Positions 1 through 12,883 of a stretch of 64,000 bases of DNA are shown piece after piece. Source of the stretch: Halocaridina rubra (Eukaryota > Arthropoda > Malacostraca > Decapoda > Atyidae); NCBI GenBank assembly GCA_037179515.1, contig JAXCGZ010011673.1, positions 1 to 64,000 of the forward strand. Direction: 5' to 3'. The notes under the pieces are model-generated. The model was not told the DNA's origin. It saw only the letters and a program-made list of their open reading frames with translations, and did not search any database. Every line of letters starts with the position of its first letter. The stretch's first letter is position 1. A program made the translations under genes and the position numbers.

Positions 1-2483
1 ACCTAACCTAACCTAACTTAACCTAGCTTAACCTAACCTAACCTAACCTAACCTAACCTAACTTAACCTAACCTAACCTAACCTAACCTAACATAACCTA
101 ACCAAATCTAACCTAACCTAACCTAACCTAACCTAACCAAACCTAACCTAACCTAACCTAACCTAACCTAACCTAACTTAACCTAACTTAACCTTACCTA
201 ACCTAACCTAACCTAACTTAACCTAACCTAACCTAACCTAACCTAACCTAACTTAACCTAACCTAACCTAACCTAACCTAACCTAACTTAACCTATCCTA
301 AACTAACCTAACCTAACCTAACTTAACCTAACCTAACCTAACCTAACCTAACTAAACCTAACCTAACCTAACCTAACTTAACCTAACCTAACTTAACCTA
401 ACCTAACCTAACTTAACCTAACCTAACCTAACCTAACTTAACCTAACATAACCTAACCTAACCTAACATAACTTAACCTAACCTAACCTAACCTAACCTA
501 ACTTAACCTAACCAAACCTAACCTAACCTAACTTAACCTAACCTAACCAAATCTAACCTAACCTAACCTAAACTAACCTAACCTAACCTAACTTAACCTA
601 ACCTAACCTAACCTAACCTAACTTAACCTAACCTAACCTAAAATAACCTAACTTAACCTAACCTAACCTAACCTAACCTAACTTAACTTAACCTAAACTA
701 ACCTAACCTAACATAACCTAACCTAACCTAACCTAACCTAACTTAACCTAACCTAACTTAACCTAACCTAACCTAACCTAACCTAACTTAACCTAACTTA
801 ACCTAACCTAACCTAACCTAACCTAACTTAACCTAACCTAACCTAACCTAACCTAAGCTAACCTAACTTAACCTAACCTAACCTAACTTAACCTAGCTTA
901 ACCTAACCTAACCTAACCTAACCTAACCTAACTTAACCTAACCTAACCTAACCTAACCTAACATAACCTAACCAAATCTAACCTAACCTAACCTAACCTA
1001 ACCTAACCAAACCTAACCTAACCTAACCTAACCTAACCTAACCTAACTTAACCTAACTTAACCTTACCTAACCTAACCTAACCTAACTTAACCTAACCTA
1101 ACCTAACCTAACCTAACCTAACTTAACCTAACCTAACCTAACCTAACCTAACCTAACTTAACCTAACCTAAACTAACCTAACCTAACCTAACTTAACCTA
1201 ACCTAACCTAACCTAACCTAACCTAACCTAACTTAACCTAACCTAACCTAACCTAACTTAACCTAACCTAACTTAACATAACCTAACCTAACCTAACCTA
1301 ACTTAGCCCAACCTAACCTAACCTAACCTAACCTAACTTAACCTAACCTAACCTAACCTAACTTAACTTAACCTAACCTAACCTAATGTAACTTAACCTA
1401 ACCAAACCTAACCTAACCTAGCCTAACTTAACCTAACCTAACCTAACCTAACCTAACCTAACCTAACTTAACCTAACCTAACCTAACCTAACCTAACTTA
1501 ACCTAACCTAACTTAACCTAACCTAACCTAACCTAACCTAACCTAGCTAAACCCAACCTAACCTAACCTAACCTAACCTAACCTAACCTAACTTAACCTA
1601 ACCTAACCTAACCTAACCTAACCTAACCTAACTTAACCTAACCTAACCTAACCTAACTTAACTTAACCTAACCTAACCTAACCTAATGTAACTTAACCTA
1701 ACCAAACCTAACCTAACCTAACTTAACCTAACCTAACCTAACTTAACCTAACCTAACCTAACCTAACTTGACCTAACCTAACCTAACCTAACCTAACCTA
1801 ACCAAACTTAACCTAACCTAACCTAACCTAACTTAACCTAGCCTAACCTAACCTAACCTAACTTAACCTAACCTAACCTAACCTAACTTAACCTAACCTA
1901 ACCTTATCTAACTTATCCTAACATAACCTATCCTAACCTAACCTAACCTAACCTAACTTAACCTAACCAAACCTAACCTAACCTAACCCAACCCAATCTA
2001 ACCTAACTTAACCTAACCTAACCCATCCAAACCTAACCTAACCTAACCTAACTTAACCTATCCTAACCTAACCTAACCTAACCTAACCTAACCTAACCTA
2101 ACCTAACTTAACCTAACCTAACCCAACCTAACCTAATTTAACCTAACCTAACCTAACCCAACCCAACCTAACCTAACCTAACGTAACCTAACGTAACCAA
2201 ACCTATCCTAACCTAACCTAACCTAACCCAACCTAACCTAACCTAACCTAACCTAGCCTAACCTAACCTAACCCAACCTAACCTAACCTAATGTAGCCTA
2301 ACCCAACCTAACTTAACCTAACCTAACCTACCTAACCTAACCTAACCTAACCTAACCTAACCCAACCCAACCCAACCTAACCTAACCTAACCTAACCTAT
2401 AACCTAACCTAACCTAGCCTAACCTAACCTAACCTAACCTAACCCCCCCTCCTAACCTAACCTAACCTAACCTAACCTAACCT
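1..2483. repeat. Telomere-motif array, CCTAA orientation
   Basis: The plus strand is an almost unbroken run of the 5-bp motif CCTAA, the complement of the arthropod telomere motif TTAGG. Frequent single-base variants (CTTAA, CCAAA, CATAA, CCCAA) make it a degenerate array rather than fresh telomerase product. Variant patterns recur over distance: the context of CTAGCTTAACC near position 24 recurs near 894, with the same CATAACC and CCAAATC variants behind it, so part of the array is a higher-order repeat of about 870 bp. Just before the end is an irregular patch with a CCCCCCCTCC interruption (about 2440-2455). The array ends at a perfect CCTAGG strand switch. No gene is present. Confidence 0.95.
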
Positions 2484-3500
2484 AGGTTAGGTTAGGTTAA
2501 GTTAGGTTCAGTTATGTTAGGTTAGGTTAGGTTAGGTTAAGTTAGGTTAGGTTAGGTTAGGTTTGGTTAGGTTAAGTTAGGTTAGGTTAGGTTAGGTTAG
2601 GTTAGGTTAGGTTAGGTTAAGTTAGGTTAGGTTAGGTTAGGCTAGGTTAGGTTAGGTTAGGTTAAGTTAGGTTAGGTTAGGTTAGGTTAAGTTAGGTTAG
2701 GTTAGGTTAGGTTAGGTTAGGTTAGGTTAGATTTGGTTAGGTTAGGTTAAGTTAGGTTAGGTTAGGTTTGGTTAGGTTAAGTTAGGTTAGGTTAGGTTAG
2801 GTTAGGTTAAGTTATGTTAGGTTAGGTTAGGTTATGTTAGGTTAAGTTAGGTTAGGTTAGGTTAGATTAAGTTAGGTTAGGTTAGGTTAGGTTAGGTTAG
2901 GTAGGTTAAGTTAGGTTAGGTTATGTTTGGTTAGGTTAAGTTACATTAGGTTAGGTTAGGTTAAGTTAAGTTAGGTTAGGTTAGGTTAGGTTAAGTTAGG
3001 TTAGGTTAGTTTAGGTTAGGTTAGGTTAGGTTAGGTTAAGTTAGGTTAGGTTAGGTTAGGCTAGGTTAGGTTAGGTTAGGTTAAGTTAGGTTAGGTTAGG
3101 TTAGGTTTGGTTGGGTTAAGTTAGGTTAGGTTAGGTTAAGTTAGGTTAGGTTAGGTTAGGTTAAGTTAGGTTAGGTTAAGTTAGGTTAGGTTAGGTTAGG
3201 TTAGGTTAGGTTAAGTTAGGTTAGGTTAGGTTAGGTTAAGTTAGGTTAGGTTAGGTTATGTTAAGTTAGGCTAGGTTTGGTTAGGTTAGGTTAAGTTAGG
3301 TTAGGATAGGTTAGGTTTGGTTAGGTTAAGTTAGGTTAGGTTAGGTTAAGTTAGGTTAGGTTAGGTTAGGTTAGGTTGGGTTAGGTTAGGTTAGGTTAGG
3401 TTAGGTTAAGTTAGGTTAGGTTAGGTTAGGTTAGGTTAAGTTAGGTTAGGTTAGGTTAGGTTAGGTTAGGTTAGGTTAGGTTAGGTTAGGTTAGGTTAAG
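2484..3500. repeat. Telomere-motif array, TTAGG orientation
   Basis: From the CCTAGG junction the plus strand reads TTAGG with the same class of variants (TTAAG, TTTGG, TTATG). It is thus inverted relative to the preceding block and runs directly into the A/T-rich spacer at 3501. No coding potential. Confidence 0.95.
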
Positions 3501-4454
3501 TTAAAATCTCTTAAGATCAATAAAAATAACTAAAAATCCATGAAAATTCCTAAAAATCCAAAAAATCTAAAAATCCCTAAAAATCACAAAAGAAACATAG
3601 AAATTAATAAAAATATATATATATAAATATCCTAAAATCTCTAAAAATCACTAAAATTCACTAAAATCCTAAGAAAATCTAAAAATCATTAAAAGTCCAT
3701 AAAAATCTCTAAAAATCTCAAAAAATTCCTAGAACTCAATAAAAATCCCAATAAAGTTGAATTTAGCGATTTTTAGAGATTTTTACCATTTCTTTATAGG
3801 TCTTTAAGGATTTCTAGAGATTTTAAGGTATTTTTAGTGAAGTTTAGGGATATTTAGAGATTTTTAAAGATTTTTATGGATTTTGTTAGGAATTTCTATG
3901 AATTTTGGGTAATATCTAATGATTTTTAGAGATTTTTATGGATTTTTTCGAATTTTAATTTATTTCTAGTGATTTTAAGTAATTTTTAAAGATGTGTATG
4001 GATTTTTTAATGATTTCTATGGCTTATTAATGAATTTTTATGGATTATTGGGGAATTTTTGGAATTTTTATTGATTTGTAGGGATTTTTCAGGGAAATTT
4101 TATGGATTTTTATGGATTTTTATAGATTTTTAAAGAATTTTTTGAATTTTTCGGGATTTGTAGGGATTTTTATGGATTTTAATGGGTTTTTTTTAACGAT
4201 TTTTAGCAATTTATTGGGATTTTTAATGAGTTCTAGCGATTTTTTGAGATTTTTAGAGATTTTTATGGACTTTTAATGATTCTTAGATTTTCTTAGGATT
4301 TTAGTGAATTTTAGTGATTTTTAGAGATTTTATATATATATTTTTATTAATTTCTATGTTTCTTTTGTGATTTTTGGGGATTTTTAGATTTTTTGGATTT
4401 TTTAGGAATTTTCATGGATTTTTAGTTATTTTTATTGATCTTAAGAGATTTTAA
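3501..4454. repeat. A/T-rich foldback spacer, copy 1 (complete)
   Basis: This 950-bp block consists of degenerate phrases such as GATTTTTAGAGATTTTTATGG. Its first about 255 bp (3501-3755) and last about 245 bp (4209-4454) are near-perfect reverse complements; both ends carry ATCTTAAGAGATTTTAA or its complement, and an ATATATAT run flanked by ATTAATAAA-type sequence. The middle (about 3756-4208) is not repeated inside the unit. The flanking telomere motifs also invert, TTAGG to the left and CCTAA to the right, so the palindrome extends beyond the spacer. No open frame and no transposase are seen. It could be a non-autonomous foldback element or a subtelomeric satellite unit. Confidence 0.85.
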
Positions 4455-5286
4455 CTTAACCTAACCTAACCTAACCTAACCTAACTTAACCTAACCTAAC
4501 CTAACCTAACCTAACTTAACTTAACCTAAACTAACCTAACCTAACATAACCTAACCTAACCTAACCTAACCTAACTTAACCTAACCTAACTTAACCTAAC
4601 CTAACCTAACCTAACCTAACCTAACCTAACTTAACCTAACCTAACCTAACCTAACCTAACTTAACCTAACCTAACCTAACCTAACTTAACCTAACCTAAC
4701 CTAACCTAACCTAACCTAACTTAACCTAACCTAACCTAACCTAACCTAACTTAACCTAACCTAACCTAACATAACCTAACCAAATCTAACCTAACCTAAC
4801 TTAACCTAAACTAACCTAACCTAACCTAACCTAACCAAACCTAACCTAACTTAACCTAACCTAACCTAACCTAACTTAACTTAACCTAACCTAACCTAAC
4901 CTAACCTAACCTAACCTAACTTAACCTAACTTAACCTTACCTAACCTAACCTAACCTAACTTAACCTAACCTAACCTAACCTAACCTAACTTAACCTAAC
5001 CTAACCTAACCTAACCTAACCTAACCTAACTTAACCTAACCTAACCTAACTTAACCTAACCTAACCTAACCTAACCTAACCAAACCTAACTTAACCTAAC
5101 CTAACCTAACCTAACCTGACCTAACTTAACCTAACCAAACCTAACCTAACCTAACTTAACCTAACCTAACCTAACCTAACCTAACTTAACCTAACCAAAC
5201 CTAACCTAACCTAACCTAACCTAACCTAACCTAATTTAACCTAACCTAACCTAACCTAACCTAACCTAACTTAACCTAACCTAACC
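4455..5286. repeat. Telomere-motif array, CCTAA orientation
   Basis: About 830 bp of CCTAA units with scattered variants lies between the complete spacer copy and the truncated one. It ends abruptly where AACC meets TTACCATTTC, an internal position of the spacer. Confidence 0.95.
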
Positions 5287-5966
5287 TTACCATTTCTTTA
5301 TAGGTCTTTAAGGATTTCTAGAGATTTTAAAGTATTTTTAGAGAATTTTAGGGATATTTAGAGATTTTTAAAGATTTTTATGGATTTTGTTAGGAATTTC
5401 TATGCATTTTTGGTAATATCTAATGATTTTTAGAGATTTTTATTGAGTTTTTTCGAATTTTAATTTATTTCTAGTGATTTTAAGTAATTTTTAAAGATGT
5501 GTATGGATTTTTTAATAATTTCTATGGATTATTAATGAATTTTTATGGATTATTGGGGAATTTTTGGAATTTTTATTGATTTGTAGGGATTTTTCAGGGA
5601 AATTTTATGGATTTTTAGGGATTTTTATAGATTTTTAAAGAATTTTTTGAATTTTTCGGGATGTGTAGGGATTTTTATGGATTTTAAGGTTTTTCTTAAC
5701 GATTTTTAGCAATTTATTGGGAATTTTAATGAGTTCTAGGGATTTTTTGAGATTTTTAGAGATTTTTATGGACTTTTAATGATTCTTAGATTTTCTTAGG
5801 ATTTTAGTGAATTTTAGTGATTTTTAGAGATTTTAGGATATTTATATATATATTTTTATTAATTTCTATGTTTCTTTTGTGATTTTTGGGGATTTTTAGA
5901 TTTTTTGGATATTTTAGGAATTTTCATGGATTTTTAGTTATTTTTATTGATCTTAAGAGATTTTAA
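5287..5966. repeat. A/T-rich foldback spacer, copy 2 (left end missing)
   Basis: It is colinear with copy 1 from its internal TTACCATTTCTTTATAGG (about 3783 in copy 1) to the right end ATCTTAAGAGATTTTAA, with few substitutions. The left inverted repeat (about 280 bp) is absent, so this copy cannot fold back on itself. The preceding CCTAA array abuts the break directly, which suggests a deletion or recombination between array and spacer. Confidence 0.85.
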
Positions 5967-8109
5967 CTTAACCTAACCTAACCTAACCTAACCTAACTTA
6001 ACCTAACCTAACCTAACCTAACCTAACTTAACCTAACCTAACCTAACCTAACCTAACTTAACTTAACCTAAACTAACCTAACCTAACATAACCTAACCTA
6101 ACCTAACCTAACCTAACTTAACCTAACCTAACTTAACCTAACCTAACCTAACCTAACCTAACTTAACCTAACTAAACCTAACCTAACCTAACCTAACCTA
6201 ACCTAACTTAACCTAACCTAACCTAACTTAACCTAACCTAACTTAACCTAACCTAACCTAACCTAACCTAACATAACCTAACCAAATCTAACCTAACCTA
6301 ACCTAACCTAACCTAACCTAACCTAAACCTAACCTAACCTAACCTAACCTAACCTAACTTAACCTAACTTAACCTTACCTAACCTTACCTAACCTAACTT
6401 AACCTAACCTAACCTAACCTAACCTAACCTAACTTAACCTAACCTAACCTAACCTAACCTAACCTAACCTAACTAACCTAACCTAAACTAACCTAACCTA
6501 ACCTAACCTAACTTAACCTAACCTAACCTAACCAAACCTAACCTAACTTAACCTAACCTAACCTAACTTAACCTAACCTAACCTAACTTAACCTAACCTA
6601 ACCTAACCTAACCTAACTTAACCCAACCTAACCTAACCTAACCTAACCTAACTTAACCTAACCTAACCTAACCTAACCTAACTTAACTTAACCTAACCTA
6701 ACCTAACCTAATGTAACTTAACCTAACCAAACCTAACCTAGCCTAACTTAACCTAACCTAACCTAACCTAACCTAACCTAACTTAACCTAACCTAACTTA
6801 ACCTAACCTAACTCTAACCTAACCTAACCTAACCTAACCTAGCTTAACCTAACCTAACCTAACCTAACTTAACCTAACCTAACCTAACCTAACCTAACTT
6901 AACCTAACCTAACCTAACCTAACCTAACTTAACTTAACCTAACCTAACCTAACCTAACCTAACCTAACCTAACTTAACCTAACCTAACCTAACTTAACCT
7001 AACCAAACCTAACCTAACCTAACCTAACTTAACCAAACCTAACCAAACCTAGCCTAACTTAACCTAACCTAACCTAACCTAACCTAACCTAACTTAACCT
7101 AACCTAACCTAACCTAACTTAACCTAACCTAACCTAACCTAACCTAACCTAACTTAACCTAACCTAACCTAACCTAACCTAACTTAACCCAACCTAACCT
7201 AACCTAACCTAACCTAACCTAACCTAACCTAACTTAACCTAACCTAACCTAACCTAACCTAACCTAACTTAACCTAACCTAACCTAACCTAACTTAACTT
7301 AACCTAACCTAACCTAACCTAATGTAACTTAACCTAACCAAACCTAACCTAACCTAACTTAACCTAACCTAACCAAACCTAACCTAACCTAACCTAACTT
7401 AACCTAACCTAACCTAACCTAACTTGACCTAACCTAACCTAACCTAACCTAACCAAACTTAACCTAACCTAACCTAACCTAACTTAACCTAACCTAACCT
7501 AACCTAACCTAACTTAACCTAACCTAACCTAACCTAACTTAACCTAACCTTATCTAACTTATCCTAACATAACCTATCCTAACCTAACCTAACCTAACCT
7601 AACTTAACCTAACCTAACCTAACCTAACCTAAACCAACCCAATCTAACCTAACTTAACCTAACCTAACCCATCCAAACCTAACCTAACCTAACCTAACCT
7701 AACCTAACCTAACTTAACCTAACCTAACCCAACCTAACCTAATTTAACCTAACCTAACCTAACCCAACCCAACCTAACCTAACCTAACCTAACCTAACGT
7801 AACCAAACCTATCCTAACCTAACCTAACCTAACCCAACCTAACCTAACCTAACCTAACCTAGCCTAACCTAACCTAACCCAACCTAACCTAACCTAATGT
7901 AGCCTAACCCAACCTAACCTAACCTAACTTAACCTAACCTAACCTACCTAACCTAACCTAACCTAACCTAACCTAACCCAACCCAACCCAACCTAACCTA
8001 ACCTAACCTAACCTAACCTATAACCTAACCTAACCTAGCCTAACCTAACCTAACCTAACCTAACCCCCCCTCCTAACCTAACCTAACCTAACCTAACCTA
8101 ACCTAACCT
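5967..8109. repeat. Telomere-motif array, CCTAA orientation
   Basis: About 2.1 kb of degenerate CCTAA. Rare-variant landmarks match the first array: the TTATCTAACTTATCC patch at about 7551 corresponds to about 1905, and the CCCCCCCTCC interruption before the strand switch corresponds to 2440-2455. The offset is about 5.63 kb, so this is a copy of the first array and not independently grown. Confidence 0.95.
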
Positions 8110-9658
8110 AGGTTAGGTTAGGTTAAGTTAGGTTAGGTTAGGTTAGGTTAGGTTAGGTTAGGTTAGGTTAGGTTAAGTTAGGTTAGGTTAGGTTAGGTTA
8201 GGTTAGGTTAAGTTAGGTTAGGTTAGGTTAGGTTTGGTTAGGTTAAGTTAGGTTAGGTTAGGTTAGGTTAAGTTAGGTTAGGTTAGGTTAGGTTAGGTTA
8301 GGTTAGGTTAGCTTAGGTTAGGTTAGGTTAAATTAGGTTAGGTTAGGTTTGGTTAGGTTAAGTTAGGTTAGGTTAGGTTAGGTTAGGTTGTTAGGTTAGG
8401 TTAGGTTAGGTTAGGTTTGGTTAAGTTAGGTTAGGTTAAGTTAGGTTAGGTTAGGTTAGGTTAAGTTAGGTTAGGTTAGGTTAGGTTAGGTTAAGTTAGG
8501 TTAGGTTAGGTTTGGTTAGGTTAAGTTAGGTTAGGTTAGGTTAGGTTAGGTTAGGTTAAGCTAGGTTAGGTTAAGTTAGGTTAGGTTAGGTTAGGTTAAG
8601 TTAGGTTAGGTTAGGTTAGGTTAGGTTAAGTTAGGTTAGGTTAGGTTAGGTTAGGTTAAGTTAGGTTAGGTTAGGTTAGGTTAGGTTAAGTTAGGTTAGG
8701 TTAAGTTAGGTTAGGTTTGGTTAGGTTAGGTTAGGTTAGGTTAGATTGGGTTGGGTTAGGTTAGGTTAGGTTAGGTTAAGTTAGGTTAGGTTAGGTTAGG
8801 ATAGGTTATGTTAGGATAAGTTAGGTTAGGTTAGGTTAGGTTAGGTTAGGTTAGGTTAGGTTAGGTTAGGTTAGATTTGGTTAGGTTAGGTTAAGTTAGG
8901 TTAGGTTAGGTTTGGTTAGGTTAAGTTAGGTTAGGTTAGGTTAGGTTAGGTTAAGTTATGTTAGGTTAGGTTAGGTTAGGTTAGGTTACGTTAGGTTAAG
9001 TTAGGTTAGGTTAGGTTAGGTTAAGTTAGGTTAGGTTAGGGTAAGTTACATTAGGTTAGGTTAGGTTAAGTTAAGTTAGGTTAGGTTAGGTTAGGTTAGG
9101 TTAAGTTAGGTTAGGTTAGGTTAGGTTAGGTTAAGTTAGGTTAGGTTAGGCTAGGTTAGGTTAGGTTAGGTTAAGTTAGGTTAGGTTAGGTTAGGTTTGG
9201 TTGGGTTAAGTTAGGTTAGGTTAGGTTAAGTTAGGTTAGGTTAGGTTAGGTTAAGTTAGGTTAGGTTAGGTTAAGTTAGGTTAGGTTAAGTTAGGTTAGG
9301 TTAGGTTAGGTTAGGTTAAGTTAGGTTAGGTTAGGTTATGTTAAGTTAGGCTAGGTTTGGTTAGGTTAGGTTAAGTTAGGTTAGGTTAGGTTAGGTTTGG
9401 TTAGGTTAAGTTAGGTTAGGTTAGGTTGTTAGGTTAGGTTAGGTTAGGTTAGGTTGGGTTAGGTTAGGTTAGGTTAGGTTAGGTTAAGTTAGGTTAGGTT
9501 AGGTTAAGTTATGTTAGGTTAGGTTAGGTTAGGTTAAGTTTGGTTAGGTTAGGTTAGGTTAAGTTAGGTTAGGTTAGGTTAGGTTAGGTTAAGTTAGGTT
9601 AGGTTAGGTTAGGTTAGGTTAGGTTAAGTTTGGTTAGGTTAGGTTAGGTTAGGTTAGG
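8110..9658. repeat. Telomere-motif array, TTAGG orientation
   Basis: It begins at a second CCTAGG palindromic strand switch identical in context to the one at 2481-2486. TTAGG units with TTAAG, TTTGG and GGTTGTTAGG variants continue to the third spacer. It is about 530 bp longer than the equivalent block at 2484-3500. Confidence 0.95.
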
Positions 9659-10617
9659 TTAAAATCTCTTAAGATCAATAAAAATAACTAAAAATCCATG
9701 AAAATTCCTAAAAAATCCAAAAAATCTAAAAATCCCTAAAAATCACAAAAGAAACATAGAAATTAATAAAAATATATATATATAAATATCCTAAAATCTC
9801 TAAAAATCACTAAAATTCACTAAAATCCTAAGAAAATCTAAAAATCATTAAAAGTCCATAAAAATCTCTATAAATCTCAAAAAATCCCTAGAACTCATTA
9901 AAAATCCCAATAAAGTTGAATTTAGCGATTTTTAGAGATTTTTACCATTTCTTTATAGGTCTTTAAGGATTTCTAGAGATTTTAAGGTATTTTTAGTGAA
10001 TTTTAGGGATATTTAGAGATTTTTAAAGATTTTTATGGATTTTGTTAGGAATTTCTATGCATTTTTGGTAATATCTAATGATTTTTAGAGATTTTTATGG
10101 ATTTTTTCGAATTTTAATTTATTTCTAATGATTTTAAGTAATTTTTAAAGATGTGTATGGATTTTTTAATGATTTCTATGGCTTATTAATTAATTTTTAT
10201 GGATTATTGGGGAATTTTTGGAATTTTTATTGATTTGTAGGGATTTTTCAGGGAAATTTTATGGATTTTTAGGGATTTTTATAGATTTTTAAAGAATTTT
10301 TTGATTTTTTCGGGATTTGTAGGGATTTTTATGGATTTTAATGTTTTTTTAACGATTTTTAGCAATTTATTGGGATTTTTAATGAGTTCTAGGGATTTTT
10401 TGGGATTTTTAGAGATTTTTATGGACTTTTAATGATTCTTAGATTTTCTTAGGATTTTAGTGAATTTTAGTGATTTTTAGAGATTTTAGGATATTTATAT
10501 ATATATTTTTATTAATTTCTGTTTCTTTTGTGATTTTTGAGGATTTTTAGATTTTTTGGACTTTTTAGGAATTTTCATGGATTTTTAGTTATTTTTATTG
10601 ATCTTAAGAGATTTTAA
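9659..10617. repeat. A/T-rich foldback spacer, copy 3 (complete)
   Basis: It is nearly identical to copy 1, including both inverted ends (about 9659-9915 and 10370-10617), the AT-rich core of each arm and the unique centre. It is again bounded by TTAGG on the left and CCTAA on the right. Confidence 0.85.
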
Positions 10618-11279
10618 CTTAACCTAACCTAACCTAACCTAACTTAACCTAACCTAACCTAACCTAACCTAACTTAACTTAACCTAAACTAACCTAACCT
10701 AACATAACCTAACCTAACCTAACCTAACCTAACTTAACCTAACCTAACTTAACCTAACCTAACTTAACCTAACTTAACCTAACCTAACCTAACCTAACCT
10801 AACTTAACCTAACCTAACCTAACCTAACTTAACCTAACCTAACCTAACCTAACCTAACTTAACCTAACCTAACCTAACCTAACTTAACCTAACTTAACCT
10901 AACCTAACCTAACCTAACCTAACCTAACTTAACCTAACCTAACCTAACCTAACCTAGCTTAACCTAACCTAACCTAACCTAACCTAACATAACCTAACCT
11001 AACCTAACCTAACCTAACCTAACCAAACCTAACCTAACTTAACCTAACCTAACCTAACCTAACTTAACTTAACCTAACCTAACCTAACCTAACCTAACCT
11101 AACTTAACCTAACTTAACCTTACCTAACCTAACCTATCCTAACTTAACCTAACCTAACTTAACCTAACCTAACCTAACTTAACCTAACCTAACCTAACCT
11201 AACCTAACCTAACTTAACCTAACCTAACCTAACCTAACCTAACTTAACCTAACCTAACCTACCCTAACCTAACCTAACT
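10618..11279. repeat. Telomere-motif array, CCTAA orientation, last block
   Basis: About 660 bp of CCTAA with variants. It ends in a T-run at 11280, after which the sequence becomes ordinary A/T-rich non-repetitive DNA. This marks the inner border of the telomere-motif domain. Confidence 0.95.
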
Positions 11280-11461
11280 TTTTTTTTTATCAAACCGTTT
11301 GTGAATGCATTGTTGAATGAAGTTTTATCATATGGAACATTATTTCACATTTAAATTTCTTTTCAGGAGTGTGAATAGAATATCCAGAATCTTAGGTCGA
11401 TTATCTAAATTAAATCTCTCTTGGAGGACAAAAACTTCATAGAAATCAAAGAGTTGAAGAT

Positions 11462-11672
11462 TTTCTATAGATTATTAGGACGTTAGCTGTCTACAGATTA
11501 TTAGGACGTCTGCTATCTACAGATTATTAGGACGCCTGCTGTCTACAGACTATTAGGACATCTGCTGTCTACAGATTACTAGGACGTCTGCAGTCTATAG
11601 CTTATTAGGACGTCTGCTGTCGACAGATTATTAGGACGTCTGCTGTCTACAGATTATTAGGACGTCTGCACA
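11462..11672. repeat. 26-bp minisatellite
   Basis: Seven to eight head-to-tail copies of a 26-bp unit whose core is TCTACAGATTATTAGGACG, with one to four substitutions per copy and no spacers. It lies in a gene-free stretch (11280-15400). Confidence 0.85.
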
Positions 11673-11970
11673 AGGATTTTTAATATTTTTCTTCAAAAGT
11701 ACAAAGTTATATTAGATGAGCTGAACAGTGATGTAGTACTTTCTCCCTGTGGAACATGTTTTCTAAATTTACCGAGGAATGGTCTTGATTTTACCGAGGA
11801 ATGCGTTACATAGGCGAAAATATGCATTGGGAATTCCTGTATCCATTTAAAATGCAACTCTAAGCAGTATAATTGTATTTTTTCCATTACCAGAAACTCT
11901 TGTACAATCTCGATGAGTAAATGAGCTCTTGTTATTACTAAAGAAATACGGGTAACTTAAATTCGTATAA

Positions 11971-12224
11971 AGAACAATATGAAGTTAAATTTTGATAAAA
12001 TTATTTTGTCATTTAAAGAAAACCATTAATCTTGCTAGAAAAGTGTCCCTTCCGTTGATATGGTTCGGTTCCTCCAAAGTGCCCCCTCAAAAAAAAAAAA
12101 ATAAATAAATAAAATAAAAAAAAGAGGGCAATATGAAGTTAAATTCTGATAAAATTATTTTGTCATTCAAAGAAAACCATTAATAATCTTGGCAGAAAAG
12201 TGTCCCGTTTGTTAATATGGCCGG
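11971..12224. repeat. Two-copy direct repeat of about 85 bp
   Basis: The block beginning CAATATGAAGTTAAATT (about 11975-12060) recurs at about 12129-12215 with small changes, including AAAGAAAACCATTAAT and AAAAGTGTCCC. An A-rich stretch separates the copies. No function is apparent. Confidence 0.7.
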
Positions 12225-12419
12225 GTGCCTCACAAGCGCGCAAAAAAAAAAAAAAATTAAAATATCGAGGGCATTTAAAAGTTCAGCGAAATATGTTCCA
12301 TACGCAAATGGTTTGGGCGAACCAGCAATGATGTAACCACATTACCCAAATTTACAATTTTCGTAGATTCTATTTATAGAGCTGTTTACTGGCGTTGATA
12401 TTCTAGAATTCCTTTTGCA

Positions 12420-12755
12420 GAAGGATAAAGTATATATATTGAAATAATGGATTAAATATTACCAACACTTTGAGAAAACTCGGTTTGGAAAAGGATAGTA
12501 TAGATAGCAATAATGACTTAAATGGTGCCAGAACTTGAGAAAATTAATACTTTGGGAAAGGATAAACTATGTAATGTAATGTGGATTAAGTGTTATCAGT
12601 ACTTAAGTTTTTTTTTTTACCAGCACTAGTTTTTTTTTTTTTTTTTTTTTAAGGAAAAAGTGTATACTGCAATTATGGGTTTAATTGCTACCAGCACTAA
12701 AGAAAAACATTTTATAGGATAAAGTATATATTGCGATGATGGATTGAATTATGCT
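12420..12755. repeat. Degenerate tandem repeat of about 70 bp
   Basis: Five diverged copies start with AAGGATAAAGTATAT-like sequence (about 12422, 12495, 12560, 12652 and 12716), each followed by an ATGG(A/G)TTAA phrase and ACCAGCACT. Copies differ by indels and a T-run. It lies in non-coding DNA. Confidence 0.6.
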
Positions 12756-12883
12756 GTACATAGGAATGCCCAACCTTTGTGTATGGGTCATTTTAATATG
12801 CCTTGAAATATTTTCGTTTCTGGGGCGAGAAAGTACTCGCATTCAATTGCCCGTATTTGTTTAGAGCCATTTTCATGATCGAG

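Noticed and set aside
1..11279. A true chromosome end
   Set aside because: The repeats are too degenerate and change strand several times, with spacer elements inside; the window edge alone does not show a terminus.
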